Assembly (NCBI GenBank): GCA_017311185.1
Contig: JAESUZ010000464.1
Coordinates: 310,001 to 374,000, forward strand
Source: Proteles cristata cristata
Taxonomy: Eukaryota; Chordata; Mammalia; Carnivora; Hyaenidae
DNA: 64,000 nt
Reading direction: 5' to 3'
The translations under genes were made by a program, and so were the position numbers. Position 1 is the stretch's first letter. Each line of letters starts with the position of its first letter. This document shows positions 1-12,163 of the stretch, one piece after another. The notes below the pieces were generated by a model. It was not told where the DNA came from. It was given only the letters and a program-made list of their open reading frames with translations, and searched no databases.

Positions 1-1621
1 TTCTACTGGGTTTAGGGCATTCTTGTTGCTCTGCCTCTAGTTCCTTTAGGCGAGTTGTTAGATTTTGCAGTTGCGCTTTTTCTAATGTCTTGAAATAGGC
101 CTGGAGTGCAATGTACTTTCCTCTTAGGACCGCCTTTGCTGCATCCCATAGAGTTTGGCTTATTGTATTTTCATTTTCATTTGTTTCCATATATTTTTAA
201 ATTTCTTCTCTCATTGCCTGATTGGCCCATTCGTTCTTTAATAGGGTCTTATTTAACCTCCATGTTTTTGGGGGTTTTCCAGACTTCTTCCTGTGATTGA
301 TTTCAAGTTTCAAAGCATTATGATCTGAAAGTGTGCATGGTATGATCTCAATTCTTCTATATTTATTGAGGGCTGCTTTATGTCCCAGTATGTTATCTAT
401 CTTAGAGAATGTGCCATGCGCACTTGAGAAGAAAGTGAATTCCTTGGCCTCAGGATGCAGAGTTCTAAATATATCTGTCAGATCCATCTGGTCCATTGTG
501 TCATTCAAGTCCATTGTTTCCTTAGTGATTTTCTGTCTGGTTGATCTATCCATTGCTGTAAACGGAGTATTAAAGTCCCCTGCTATTAGTACATTCTTAT
601 CTATAAGCTTGTTTCTCTTTGTGATTGTTTTAAATATTTAGGTGCTCCCATATTCGGTGCATAAACATTTATGATTGTTAGTTCTTCCTGATGGATGGAC
701 CCTGTAATTATTATATAATGCCCTTCTTCATCCCTTGTTATTGTCTTTAATTTAAAGTCCAGTTTGTCTGATATAAGTATAGCTACTCCAGCTTTCTTTT
801 GACTTCCAGTAGTATGATATACATTTCTCCATCCCCTTACTTTTAATCTGAAGGTATCTTCCAATGTACAATGCGTTTCTTGTAGATAGCAAATAGATGG
901 ATTTTGTTTTTTATACATTCTGCTACCCTATGTCTTTTGATTGGAGCATTCAGCCCATTTACATTCAGTGTTATTATTGAAATATGTGGGTTTAGAGTCA
1001 TTGTGTCCTTTGTGGGGTTCGTGCTTGTGGTGTTGTCTCTGGTGTCTGTGTTCCTTTCAATACTTCCCTCAGAGAGTCCCCCTCAAGATTTCTTGTAGGG
1101 CTTGCTTGGTGGTGACAAATTCTTTCAATTTCTATTTATTTGGAAAGACTTTAATCTCTCCTTCTATTTTGAATGACAGGGTTGCTGGATAGAGGATTCT
1201 TGGCTGTGTATTTTTTCTGTTAATCACATTGAAGAAATTCTGTCATTCCTTTCTGGCCTGCCAAGTTTCAGTAGATAGGTCTGTCATCATTCTAATAGGT
1301 TTCCCTTTGATTGTTAGGGCCCTTTTCTCCCTAGCTGCTTTCAAAATTCTCTCTTTGTCCTTATATTTTGCCATTTTCACTATGATATGTCATGCAGATG
1401 ATCGATTCAAATTATGTCTAAGGGGAGTTCTCTGTGCCTCTTGTATTTCAACGTTTACTTCCTTCCCCAGGTTGGGGAAGTTCTTAGCTATAATTTGTTC
1501 CAGGACTCCTTCAGCACCTTTCCCTCTCTCTTCCTCTTCTGGGATTCCTATGATATGGATATGTTGCGTTTGACCATATCGCTGAGCTCTCGAACTCTTC
1601 TTTCATGTTCCTGGTTCAGTT

Positions 1622-1653
<32 letters not shown>

Positions 1654-2014
1654 GCCAGCTTCTTGTTTTTCTATAATTTTGCCTTCTAACTCACTTATTC
1701 TCTTTTCTGCCTCTTCAATCCGTGCACTGGACACCTCCAGTTTATTATGTATTTAATGTATTGCATTTTTAAATTCATCATGCCTATTTTTGTTCTCCAT
1801 GTTGGTTGTAGCCACAGTTTCTTTGAGGTCCTCTATGCTCTTTTCAAGTCCAGCGATTAATTTTACGATTATTGTTCTAAAATCTTGTTCAGTTATGCTG
1901 CTTATATCTGTTTTGAGCAGTTCATTAGCTGTCAATTCTTCTTGGAGTTTCTTTCGAGGAGAGCTCTTTCGTTTCGTCATTTTGGTTAGCTTTCTGTCTC
2001 TTGCTAGTTTTATT

Positions 2015-2234
2015 TTATTTTTTTAAATTTTTATTTATTTCTAGGAGAGAGAGAGAGGGACAGCGTGAGCAGGGGAGGGTCAGAGAGAGAGGGAGATACA
2101 GACTCTGAAATAGGCTCCAGGCTCTGAGTTGGCAGTCAGCACAGAGCCCGACGCGGGGCTTGAACCCACAAACTGCGAGATCATGATCCAAGCAAAAGTC
2201 AGACGCTTAACCGACTAAACCACCGAGGCGCCCC
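2015..2234 (-). mobile_element. tRNA-Lys CAN-type SINE, minus
   Basis: The T-rich tail lies on the left and the tRNA-like head (rc GGGGCGCCTCGGTGG) on the right, with the B-box-like GGTTCAAGCCCCG. Short repeats TTGCTAGTTTTA and TTGTTAGTTTTA flank it. It is inserted in the L1 5' UTR near the ORF1 start. Confidence 0.85.
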
Positions 2235-3317
2235 TTGTTAGTTTTAAGACTTGTTATGCTCTCTGCACCTGAGAGCGCTGCTGTATCCAAGAAGACTCTT
2301 TGTCCAGGGTCTATCCTTTCAGAAAGTGTTCTTTGAATGGTATCTCTTGGTGGCTCTTGTTGAGACCTTGGTTATTTTATTTTCCTACTCGTAGTGGTAT
2401 TTGGGACTCTCCACGATGTGTACTTTGGCTTGTTTCTTGAGGTAGCCCTGGAGAAGAAAACAGACAGACAAACACACAGGGAACAGAGGGACACAAACGT
2501 ACAAACAAATCCAACAATCACGCTAACCAAGAGGGAAAACAAAAAAGTAATGAGAAAAGACGGAGGTGGGAAGGCGAATGATAGAAAATAAAGATACATA
2601 AAAAAGTCAAAAAGAAGGAAAGGAAAGGAAGAAAGAAGAAAACCGATAGACAAAGAACGGTTTAAAGCATATAACCGGATTTCCCAGCTACAATTAAATA
2701 GCCGGGTGTATGCAGTGCTGGTTGAAGAGCTAGAGAAAGAGAGAGAAGACCGGGCGGGGATGAGGCAAAATTGGAGACAGAATGCACAGGCAGAAGGGAT
2801 AGAGGCTTTTTTCAGAGCTACAGGGTGGACTGTGGCTGGAGAGGTGACAGAAGGACGCCGGTGTTACCCAGAGAAACTAGTCCGATTGCTCCTGAGAGGC
2901 TTTGTTATACCGCCAGTAACAGTCCCGCTGGTCGCTGCTTCCCTGCTGCCGGGGGGTGAGAGGCGGTGGGGGAAGTGCCGCCGCCGCGGGTCCGCGGGTC
3001 AGGCAGCCGCACAGCCCGCGTGCGTGTGCGGATCGTAGCAACTTCAGGTCCGCAGCGTCCGCGTCGCCTCACCCGCCGCAACCGCCTTACCGGCGCCGCC
3101 GCTTCCGCAGGCCGCTTCCGTCACGCAGCCGCCGTGTCACCGGGTCGCCGCCGCCGCCGCTTCCGCGGGCCGACGTCGCACCGCCGCTGCCGCCCAGCCG
3201 GTGCCGGGGCCGCTCCGCAGGCGTTGCTGCTGCTTCACCGGCCGCCGCCCCGGATGGAGCCGGGCGCGAGGCAGAGCAGTTTGCCCTGGCGCCTCTGGGA
3301 CCGGGACACCTAGTTTA

Positions 3318-3543
3318 TTTTATTTTATTTTTTTAAAATTTTTATTTCTTTCTAAGAGAGAGAGAGAGACAGCGTGAGCAGGGGAGGGTCAGAGAGAGAG
3401 GGAGACACAGAATCTGAAACAGGCTCCAGGCTCTGAGCTGGCAGTCAGCACAGAGCCCGACGCGGGGCTCGAACCCACGAACTGTGAGATCATGACCCAA
3501 GCGAAAGTCGGACGCTTAACCGACTAAGCCACCCAGGCACCCG
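3318..3543 (-). mobile_element. tRNA-Lys CAN-type SINE, minus, with perfect target-site duplication
   Basis: The duplicated GGGACACCTAGTTTA occurs at 3303-3317 and 3544-3558, exactly bounding the element. It is inserted in the GC-rich L1 5' UTR and so is younger than that L1. Confidence 0.9.
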
Positions 3544-3949
3544 GGGACACCTAGTTTAAAGTCAGCACCGCAGCCAGAACTAAAACCACTGTCTTTCCCA
3601 GCTGAGCTTTTTCTCTTCTCCAGGGACGGTTCTGTGAGCAATCTCAGCTTTTCTTTCCTTTCCCCGGGACTCGTGGCAGCTCGCCCCACTTGCCAGTCAC
3701 TCCCCGCAGCTGCACGCGAGCCGGGTGCCCCCCGCCCTCCGTGTCTCTGGGTCCCAGCCCGCTTTTATCTTCCCCAGTTCGCCCTCACGCACTTATGAGG
3801 TTGCCTTCCCAGTGTGCTCTGTCTCTTTCTCTTCCCAGACCTGGGGCTCAGTGTCCTGCGGCTTCAGGCCTTCTCTGGTTGAGAGATGGGTGCAGGCGAC
3901 ATGTACGGAGCTCCCTACTTCTCCGCCGTCTTGCCTCCTTCCCCCATAT

Positions 3950-4256
3950 GTCTTGACTGAAGCATTTAATCCATTTACACTTAGAGGAATTATTGAAAGA
4001 TATGAATTTAGTGTCATTGTGCTACCTGTAAAGTTAGTGTTTCTGGTGATGTTCTCTGATCCCTTCTAGTCTTTGTTAGTTTTGGTCTATAAATTCTTTC
4101 TGTATTTTGGATACTTACCCCTTATTGGATATGTCATTTGCTATTCTCTCCCATTTAGTAGGTTGTCTTTTGGTTTTGTTGGTTGTTCCTTTTGTTGTGC
4201 AGAATTTTTTTTATTTTGGTACAGTCTCGATAGTTTATATTTGCTTTTCTTTCTCT
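3950..4256 (-). mobile_element. Older L1 fragments, minus
   Basis: At 3950-4060 the minus strand resembles the ORF2 start (LSVNGLNASVKT). At 4085-4250 it resembles the ORF2 C-terminal part (TNKTKRQPTKWERIAN). The two parts are out of normal order, so this is a mosaic or a rearranged copy. Confidence 0.65.
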
Positions 4257-4476
4257 TTTTTATATATATATATTTTTATTTATTTCTAGGAGAGAGAGAG
4301 AGAGACAGCGTGAGCAGGGAGGGTCGGAGAGAGAGGGAGTCACAGACTGAAACAGGCTCCAGGCTCCGAGTTGGCAGTCAGCACAGAGCCCGACGCGGGG
4401 CTCAAACCCACGAACCGCAAGATCGTGACCTAAGCGAAAGTCGGACGCTCAACCGACTAAGCCACCCAGGCGCCCC
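4257..4476 (-). mobile_element. tRNA-Lys CAN-type SINE, minus
   Basis: T/A-rich tail on the left, head GGGGCGCCTGGGTGGC (rc) on the right. TGCTTTTCTTTCTCT is present on both sides as a target-site duplication. It splits the older L1. Confidence 0.88.
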
Positions 4477-4830
4477 TGCTTTTCTTTCTCTTGCCTCAGG
4501 AAACATATCTAGAAAAATGTTGCTATGACCAATATCAGAAATTACTGCTTTGTTCTCTAGGATTTTTATGGTTTCAGGTCTTACATTTAGGTCTTTAATC
4601 CATTTTGAGTTTATTTTTAGGTTTGTTGTAAGAAAGTGGTCCCATTTTTCTGACACCATTTATTGAAGAAACTCTTATTTTCCCATTGCATATTCTTGCC
4701 TCCTTTGTCATAGATTAACTGACCATATAAGTGTGGCCTTATTTCTATTCTCTCAACTCTGTTCCATTGATCTACGTGTGTATTTTTATGTCAGTACGAC
4801 ACTGTCTGGGAATTTTCATCCCCTGACAAC
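4477..4830 (-). mobile_element. L1 ORF2 3' region fragment, minus
   Basis: The minus frame has [19 protein letters not shown], matching the conserved ORF2 C-terminal region. The plus text TTCCATTGATCTACGTG is the usual antisense L1 sequence. It is continuous with the L1 piece on the other side of the SINE. Confidence 0.78.
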
Positions 4831-6589
4831 TCCCTCAAGCTGCTTACTTTCTCTTACTTCTTCATTTCTTCATTTTCCCCACAGATTCTCTGTACACACT
4901 AAGCTTTTCAAGAATAGCTTGAATAACAACCAAGCAGGGAAACTATGGCATTTGATAAACGGGAGGTGGGTAGGGTTGGTGCTGGGAGAGAACACAGCAT
5001 GATTTTCTTTGACATGAGGTGTTTACACTTTGTTAATGGCCTTTATGTCTTAAATCATCACTGCAGCTCCAGTCTAAAAATTTATTTATGTAGATGTAGA
5101 TGAATCAAGATTCACAATCTTTCACAGGAAACTGATCTACTGATGCTTTTAGCTGGTTTGAAAAAATAAAACTAAAAAGGGTTTTAGAAGTCCAAAAATA
5201 ATTTCAGCAAATCCCTGCCTCTATAAAAGTTCCACAAGACAGTTCAGGAGGCTCCCGGCTGACTCAGTGGGAGGAACATGTGACTCTTGATCTTGGGGTT
5301 GTTAGTTTGAGCCCCATGTTCGGTGTAAAGATTGCTTAAAAATAAAATCTTAAAAACATTACCGAAGTGCAGTTCATAATGTCCCATCTTTTGTACGTTT
5401 TCCCTGTTTATCATAGCCCGTGGAATGATGCAAATATCGGTATTAAAGATGAGGGGTCTGGAAATCAATTGCTATAGTCAGTGATTCCTAATCGAGAGAC
5501 ACAGCTCACTCTGTCCCAACAGCTAAGGATGCCCAGTGCCACCAACTCCACTGCTTCTCCTCTTGCCATCATCTTCAGCGCTGGCATCATTGTTTTCAGA
5601 CCTCTGTGGAGAAATAGAGAACTAGGATGGATTCGGATAAACTTGACTAACAGATTTCCACCCAGTCCTTTGCCGCCTCTGGGGCCTGTGGCAAGTTATT
5701 AAATATGTATGAACTTCAGTGTTTTCATTTTCAGAAATGGGGATGAGAGTGACCTCCTTTTTTGGAAATATGAAGCACTGCCTTTCATAGACACTCAATT
5801 TTATTTTCCTTCTTTCGCCAAGGAGCTAGGTTGAGAAGATACACATAAAAATAGAATAAACGAAGCTCCCATTGAGTGCCTGATCACTGGTGTAGAGAGG
5901 GCCCAGTTGGTAAGGGTTGTTTGCACACCATGATCTCTTCAGAGCAGCATTTTGGCTGTTCTAACTCAGGTGGGAGGGGGGAAGTTCCAATACAGGTTCA
6001 AGTGGCATGCATAATTAGGGACAATAATTTTGGAAAGGAACCTAATAATATAACCAAAGCCAAAAAGCCACACAAACCTTTTGACCTAGTAATGCCATTT
6101 TAGAAAAACATATTACAATAAAATAAATGAGAAGAAAAATATATCTATGCTTTGTAAAGACATTCATCATAGCACTATTCACAAACTAGAAAAATCAAAT
6201 AGAGAATAAAAAGAGAATGGTTCATCAAGTTACAATATGTTGCTCCAGTACTATATAGGTAAAAAATCAAATTAAGAAGTAACATTATCCATACAGATAC
6301 AGGGAAAGATTATTATAGAAAAATTAACTATAAATATCCTTAGCCACCTGCTCTTTAGCACAAGGGATCAGAGCTCAGGCAACAAAATCAGCATTTTTAT
6401 TATTCTCCCTAGGTAAGCAGAGGAGTGGTTATTTCCAGACTAATGAAAACTTCTTTATAATATAATTTAGAAGGCAAGAGCAGTTTTCTTCAGCTTGTTG
6501 ATGAAAAATAGACTCTGGATGCTTGAAATATTGGTCAACTCCAGGCTTGACATGAAGAATATTTTCCCATTGTAGTGTAGCAGCATAAT
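4831..6589. other. Intergenic, AT-rich; one short SINE
   Basis: I see no supported gene. Apart from the short SINE at 5246-5352 the sequence is unique-looking and AT-rich; open frames are short and have no recognisable motif. Confidence 0.5.
5246..5352 (+). mobile_element. Short old tRNA-derived SINE, plus
   Basis: Degenerate head GGCTGACTCAGTGGGAGGAA, B-box-like GTTTGAGCCCC, and an A-rich tail TTAAAAATAAAATCTTAAAAA. It lacks the pyrimidine body of the younger copies. Confidence 0.65.
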
Positions 6590-6745
6590 GCGCTTTTAAA
6601 TTTTTTTTAAATTTTAATTCCATTATAGTTAACATAGAGTGCTTTATTTGTTTTAAGTATATAATATAGTGATTCAACAGTTCTATATATTACTCAGTGC
6701 TCATCAAGATGAGTACACCCTTAATCCCCTAGTATAGTGCACTTT
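6590..6745 (-). mobile_element. L1 fragment (carnivore type), minus
   Basis: TTAACATAGAGTGCTTTATT and TAGTGATTCAACAGTTCTAT are hallmarks of the antisense L1 segment common in carnivores. The piece is short and diverged. Confidence 0.6.
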
Positions 6746-8172
6746 TGGTATAAACAATATAACAAATTACTTTGAGAAAATGAGTTTCTGGTTCCCTTTA
6801 CTTTGGTCTGGGCTTTGGATCGTGGCACTGACTCTTCTGGTTTGTTCTAGTTTCTGGTATGAGGATCACACAGTGAATGAGAGCCTCTCTGAGGAAAGGA
6901 ATATGCATACCTAAGTGCTTAGTCTAAGTGATGTTTTCTAGGCTTTCATCCTCACATATTCCCTAGCAGAATTTTGAAAAATGATGTGCTCTCCTGGACG
7001 TTTAAGTTGATATGTGAACATTTTCATTTTTAGATCTAAATACTTGCAATATGTCACCCTATTATATATCTTTGAGGAATGTGTGTGTGTCTGTATACAC
7101 AATTTGTATATATATACAGATTGAAATGATTTTTTCCTGTGACTATAAGCTTCTAAGTGATAAAACATTTCTTTTTAGATTAATATACCATTAGAAGCAT
7201 TATAGGATATATTTGATTGAAACAACAGTAAGTTATTGTGGAAGTGTGGTTGGCACCCGGGGTCAGGGTGCAGGAAGCGCACAGGACATCTGTCCCCAGG
7301 CCCTGCTCTCAAGCAGATGGGCTTCAGAACACACTGCTTGCGAAGGTTCAGGACCCCTCAAATGGCTTCCCTAAAACTCTCTGTACCTATGAGACACCCT
7401 TCAGGAGGGACGTGCACTCACCACAAGAGCCAGGCAAGTGCCACCCGAGCGTTGGCTCCAGCCAGCTCCCGAGGCAGCATCTCAGGCCTGAGTGGAGGGG
7501 GAAGACGGGCACTCTGCTGGGTGACTCTGTTCAGAGCTCCCTGGTGTCAGGGCTGTTCCATTTCTTCCTCTGCCTAGTCCTGGCTCCCACCCCTTCCCTT
7601 CATAGGGGTGGTTCCTTAGGAAACATCTTGCACCTTGGATTCTGTCTCAGAGTCTGCTTCTAGGAAATGTAGCCTCTGACAATAAAAGTCCCTCTGTGAA
7701 GACCCCAGTGGGAGACAGGGGAGCAGCTCAGAACACTGGGTCTTAAAGACTAGGCTGAGGCACCACTCCATCCCTTTCCTCGCCCCATGCCTCCTACAGA
7801 GGGAATTAGGAAAGCCTGATTTTCGGAAGCACTTAACGCTTCTGAAGATGTCAGGAACTTACAGTACGATTCGACCGTATGCTCGTCACATTTAATAAAA
7901 ATCAAACATCACTTTTTGTGTTGTTCTTCTGGGGGTAATGGGAATGGTGAGGTAGATTCTCCAGGCAGGACCTCTTCTCTCTCACATGGGCTGTGGGTAA
8001 ACCATTTTAAGATTTCCTAAAGAGAGGAGAAGGAAGCTTGTAGCCTGGGTTACCAATAGTTATCTTGGTCTGCAATAGATGACAGTAATAATGAAATACT
8101 ATTTTAATACTGAACACTTCTGAAGTACTTTAGAAAAGTCAAAGCTTTTCTAAAGACTTTGTGTATGTTTAC
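6746..8172. other. Intergenic, no gene recognised
   Basis: A plus-strand open frame at 7238-7663 encodes a proline/serine-rich string without conserved motifs, and I do not support it as a gene. A short (TG)n run lies near 7080. Confidence 0.45.
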
Positions 8173-8704
8173 TGTAGGGGTTCAAGGGTAGTCCACCAAA
8201 TGTGCCACTTTGGTATACTGGTTATTTTAAATAAAATTATTTAAGAGACAGCCTATGCAGGAAATACACTCAGATCATCTCCTGACCCCCTTCAAGCTGA
8301 AACTAAATCTCCATGTGAAAGGTGCCCTCTGTGTACCAGGAGATAAAGAGGCATCTTTATCACCATAGATAAGAAATTTAGAGCCAAGAAGACTATATAA
8401 ACAACCCTCATTACTTTTTACTAATTTTTTTCCCCAGCCCAAATTCTGTTTAGAACTCCTCCCTAATGGAAGCTTCTGAAGTTGTTTTCTTTGTCCTGTC
8501 AATTCCTCATAGATATATTGTCACTTTGTCTAAAAAGTATCAAAACTGCCTTCCTTGGTTATTTTTTTAGCTCTCAATTTTATTGTTGGGTCTCTGTGCT
8601 CTTGTAATAAAACTTTTTTTCTCCTGTTAATCTGTCTCATGCAAATTTAATTCTTAGTCTAGCTAGAAGAAGTTTGGCCCAAGGAAAATTTTTTCTTCTG
8701 CTTC
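8173..8704 (+). mobile_element. LTR-like element copy A, plus
   Basis: It starts TGTAGGGGTTC and includes an ACTATATAAACA box (about 8392), an AATAAA signal (about 8607), and the shared 3' block CTGTTAATCTGTCTCATG followed by TTTAATTCTTAGTCTAGCTAG. It is one of six related copies. Confidence 0.7.
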
Positions 8705-8784
8705 ATTATCCATTTAATCCTCAAAACAACAGCATGGTAGTTATGATTACTACCCTCAATTGAGAGAACAATAAATGGGATGAC

Positions 8785-8948
8785 AGAGGCTACTTCGTAC
8801 TGAATGTTTACTATGTGTGGATCTTCGAGCTAAGGCATTAAGAAAATAACAAAATATTTCATGTAATCCTGATGTGACCTAGTGATTTATGAATTATTAT
8901 CCCTTTACAGATGGGGAAACTGAAACTTGGAGAGGTCAGGTAACGAGC
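8785..8948 (-). repeat. MIR fragment, minus
   Basis: ATTATCCCTTTACAGATGGG and GAAACTGAAACTTGGAGAGG are the reverse of the MIR core. It is old and diverged. Confidence 0.6.
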
Positions 8949-9495
8949 TGTAGGGGCCCAGGGCTGGCCTCCCCAAGACGGGCCACCCCAGCATGAAGAT
9001 TATTTTGAGTTAAATGCAGTCAAAACCCAGCAGATGCAGGAAAGGCTCTTTACCTCCTCCCTCTACTGCCTAAAAGAATTCAGATGGAAGACCTGCTCCA
9101 GGAAGAGAGCTGTCACCATAGAAAACAACATGGTCATATGACCTGGGTGTGATGGGCAGGGAGAGATGGAGCAAGGCCTGTTGATCAAAGTCCTCTCTAC
9201 GTCCTATTGATTCTGGATGGCCCAGATAACATTTGTTGACCAACCGTTGACTCTTTTTCATCTTTCTGTGAATTGCATTTCTTCCTTTGAATTCCCTATC
9301 TCTTCTTCTTGGTTGAGGATGACACACACAACTCATTTTGTCTGACTGTCTTCGGAATTTCCATTTCTGTGTAGATTCCTCGTATGCGTGAAATTAAATT
9401 TTATTTTCCCCTGTAAATCTGTATCACGTCAATGTGATTCTTACTCCAGCTAGGAAGATCTTTCAGGGCAGAGGAAATTCTTCCTCCTTGACAAT
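8949..9495 (+). mobile_element. LTR-like element copy B, plus
   Basis: It starts TGTAGGGGCC and contains the shared blocks GACCTGCTCCAGGAAGAGAG, GAGCAAGGCCTGTTGATCAA and a final GATTCTTACTCCAGCTAGGA. It forms an inverted pair with copy C. Confidence 0.75.
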
Positions 9496-9732
9496 ATCCA
9501 AAGGAAAAAAAAAAAAAAGCTCATGTATGTGGAGTTGGGGGTTTGAGGTGACCTGTGTCTTGCTGAGGGTTCTCCAAACCACAGACACTTCATCATGAAT
9601 GGGTGGTGGACACTCACAAACCTCTATCCAAATCCTGGGAGGAGTTGAATGTCACCTCAACCCAGGTTCCTCCTGTCTCTCTCCCCGGCTATGCGGCCCC
9701 AGCTTCCATATTAGAGGAAGACTCCTTTATTT
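9496..9732. other. Spacer between inverted LTR copies
   Basis: An A-run at about 9510-9520 and unique sequence. No gene or clear repeat seen. Confidence 0.4.
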
Positions 9733-10512
9733 TCTACAGTCAGCGAGGAAAAATCTCCCCCTGCACTTCCAGGTGTTTTGACTTGGTCTAAGAATTAAAT
9801 TGACGGGAGACAGATAAACAGGAGCAAATCAGATTTAATTACATATGTCCAGGGAATTCACATAGACACAGGATTCCAAAGACAGTCAGGCAAAATCAGG
9901 TATATATGTCATCCCGAACTAAAGAGAAGCGCAGGGGCTTGGGACTTCAAAGGGAGGGAAATCAATTCATAAGAAGATGAAAAAGAGTAACTGGTAAACA
10001 AATGTTTGGTGGGCCACCCAGGATCAATAGGACATGGAGAGGACGTTGATGCGGCAGGTCTTTCGAGGTTCCTCCTGTGTGCCATACGTGGTTCGCGGTA
10101 TAATATGGTTTGCTGTGGGGAGAGCGCTCTACCTGGAGCAGGTCCTCCATCTAAATTCTTTTTTTTTTTTTTTAATGTTTTATTTATTTCTGAGAGAGAG
10201 AGAGACAGCGTGAGCAGGGGAGGGTCAGAGAGAGAAGGAGATACAGAATCGGAAGCAGGCTCCAGGCTCTGAGCTGGCAGTCAGCACAGAGCCGGACGCG
10301 GGGCTCAAACCCACGAACTGTGAGACCATGACCTGAGCCGAAGTCAGACGCTCAACCGACGGAGCCGCCCAGGCGCCCCTAAACTCTTTCAAGCAGGTAG
10401 GGGGAAGGCGAAAGTTTCTTCCTGAGTCTTTCGGGACTTGATTGTGTTCAGCTTGAAATAATCTGCTTGTGAAAGTGGCACACTTTGGTTTGGCTCAGGC
10501 CTGGCCCCTACA
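9733..10512 (-). mobile_element. LTR-like element copy C, minus, split by a SINE
   Basis: The minus strand starts TGTAGGGGCCAGGCC at 10512. The shared GAGGACCTGCTCCAGGTAG lies left of the SINE, and the U5-like end AATTCTTAGACCAAG is near 9785. The SINE at 10161-10379 interrupts it. Confidence 0.72.
10161..10379 (-). mobile_element. tRNA-Lys CAN-type SINE, minus
   Basis: A T-run of about 15 on the left and head AGGGGCGCCTGGGCGGC (rc) on the right. TAAATTCTT and TAAACTCTT flank it. It is inserted in LTR copy C. Confidence 0.88.
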
Positions 10513-10689
10513 CCACGGTCTCAGAACCTGCTCCGACTGAAAACGGTAAACTAACAGGCTTCCCGTCTATAGAATGCCAGCCACACACCCGACCTTAATG
10601 CGCAGCGCTTCTAACCCTACCGCACCCCTGCACAGCAAGCGCTGCCATCACCCCCGTTTTCCTGGCAGGGGGCCTGAAGTGCGTGTAAG

Positions 10690-11345
10690 CAGCTTGCTCA
10701 CTGTTGCTTTACCAGGAGGTAAGACGCGGCCGTACGCAGGGCGCCGTCCCAGGCTGCCGCATTTGGCTGCGCAAGGGGGAGCTGCGGCTGCGCGTGCGCG
10801 GAGAGCCGCGTCCGGCCCGGGCCGGCCGTGCGGGACCGCAGCCGCGCCGTCCCTGGCGCGCGTCGCAGGCTGGAGCCGGACTGTCTGCAGCCGCAGCGCG
10901 CGGTAAGCGCCCCGCCGCAGCAGCTCCCCTGCCCCAGGCGCCGCCAGTGCAGGGCCGCAGGCGCCGCTTTGCACTGATTAGCAGGACGGCGCGTCTTGGC
11001 CGCTGCTCTCGGACCTTCGCGGGGCGCCGGCAGTGCTTGGGCAGGGGGCGCAGGCCGGGGGCAGCCGGTGCCCGGCGCGCCGGCAGCCGCGAAGGAAGGA
11101 GCGCAGGGCGGCGCGGCGCGGGGCGAGGACCCGAGGCTCTCCCGAGTTCTGGGGGCCGCCCCGCTCTCGCGGCGGGGACGGACGGGGCTCGTAGCGCCAT
11201 CCGGCACCGAAATGCCCAGGCGGCTTCCCCAGAGACGCTGCCCACGCCCGGGACGTGACAGGCCCAGGGCTTCCCTGCCCGGGGCGGGGCGGGTCCCTCG
11301 GCTCGGCCCGGAGCCTCGGCTCGGAGGTGACCCCAGGCACGCAGG
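10690..11345. promoter_or_regulatory. CpG island, no gene assigned
   Basis: About 650 bases of very high GC with many CpG, GCGC and GGGGCGGGGCGGG-type boxes (for example at 11281-11291). Long overlapping frames in several phases are the usual by-product of such composition. I find no convincing exon. It may be a promoter of a gene or noncoding RNA running either way, or an orphan island downstream of the cysteine-rich gene. Confidence 0.65.
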
Positions 11346-11619
11346 GGCTCTCTTTCAGGGGGGGAATATTACCGCCCCCCAAAACCCCAAAACCAAAAAG
11401 CAACCCTTATGAGGCAGTATATGAAGTAGAACATAAAAGGGCCGACTTCTACGGTGAGTGTAAGTGTAGTGTAAGTTATGTCGCAGATTCAAATCGAATA
11501 AATTAACGAATTGTAAACTGGTCAGTGAAAACAGTGCTTTTCTCTTTTTTGGGGGGCCGGGGAGTAGTCTCCTCGTTTATTTTTTTTTTGTTTTTGTTTT
11601 TAAAGCCTTTTTTTAAATT

Positions 11620-11865
11620 TTCTATTTATTTTATTTTATTTTTTTTGTTAGATACTTAGTGAAATTTCTTTTCTTTTTAAATTTAAACCCAAGTTAGTTG
11701 ACATATAGTGTAATAATGGTTTTAGGAGTAGAATTTCGGGATTCATCCAAGTGCCCTCCCTAATGCCCATCACCCATTTAGCCCATCCCCCACCCCAAAT
11801 CCCTCCAGCAACCCTCAGTTTGTTCTCTGTATTTGAGAGTCTCTTATAATTTGCCAACAATGAGG
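11620..11865 (-). mobile_element. L1 fragment (feliform type), minus
   Basis: AAGTTAGTTGACATATAGTG, AAGTGCCCTCCCTAATGCCC and CAACCCTCAGTTTGTTCTCT are characteristic of the L1 antisense segment frequent in feliform genomes. Confidence 0.75.
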
Positions 11866-12163
11866 CTTTTCTGAAAAACACAAACATCTTAATGGGAGGC
11901 ATGTATGGCTTTTGTTGACATATGTGCAAGCCAATGTTTCACTTATCTATGTTATTCTATGACATATTATTGAGAAAAATCTGGGTTCATACATATCAAC
12001 TGTTACAAATTCCAAAGACCGAAAAATGTCTTGCTTTGCAATTTCAAGATATTTTAAAATTAAGGGGACAGATTTATTTTTGGAGTCCACCTTAAAACAC
12101 ACTGACCTGGCAGTTGAGACTTCGGTGGTTTCCAGTGATTTTGATGTTGCAGTTATGTCTTTG

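Larger units (their letters stand above)
1..3945 (-). mobile_element. LINE-1, 5'-complete, minus strand (ORF2 start, ORF1, 5' UTR), truncated by window edge
   Basis: The minus-strand frames match L1 in the right order. At 3945 the element begins GGAGGCAAGACGGCGG, an L1-type start. A GC- and CpG-rich 5' UTR follows (about 2.7-3.9 kb). ORF1 begins near 1980 (MTKRKSSPRKK) and continues to about 1000. ORF2 endonuclease sequence covers 1-960 (YLQETHC, GWRNVYH, VAILISDK, NVYAPN, TFFSSAHGTFS). The frames are interrupted, so the copy looks inactive. Two SINEs sit in the 5' UTR. Confidence 0.85.

Noticed and set aside
7238..7663. 141-residue plus-strand frame
   Set aside because: No motif, no splice partner, and overlapping frames on the same strand.
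10698..11412. Several long overlapping open frames in the GC-rich block
   Set aside because: They occur in many frames on both strands, as expected from few AT-rich stop codons. None has a motif or splice context.
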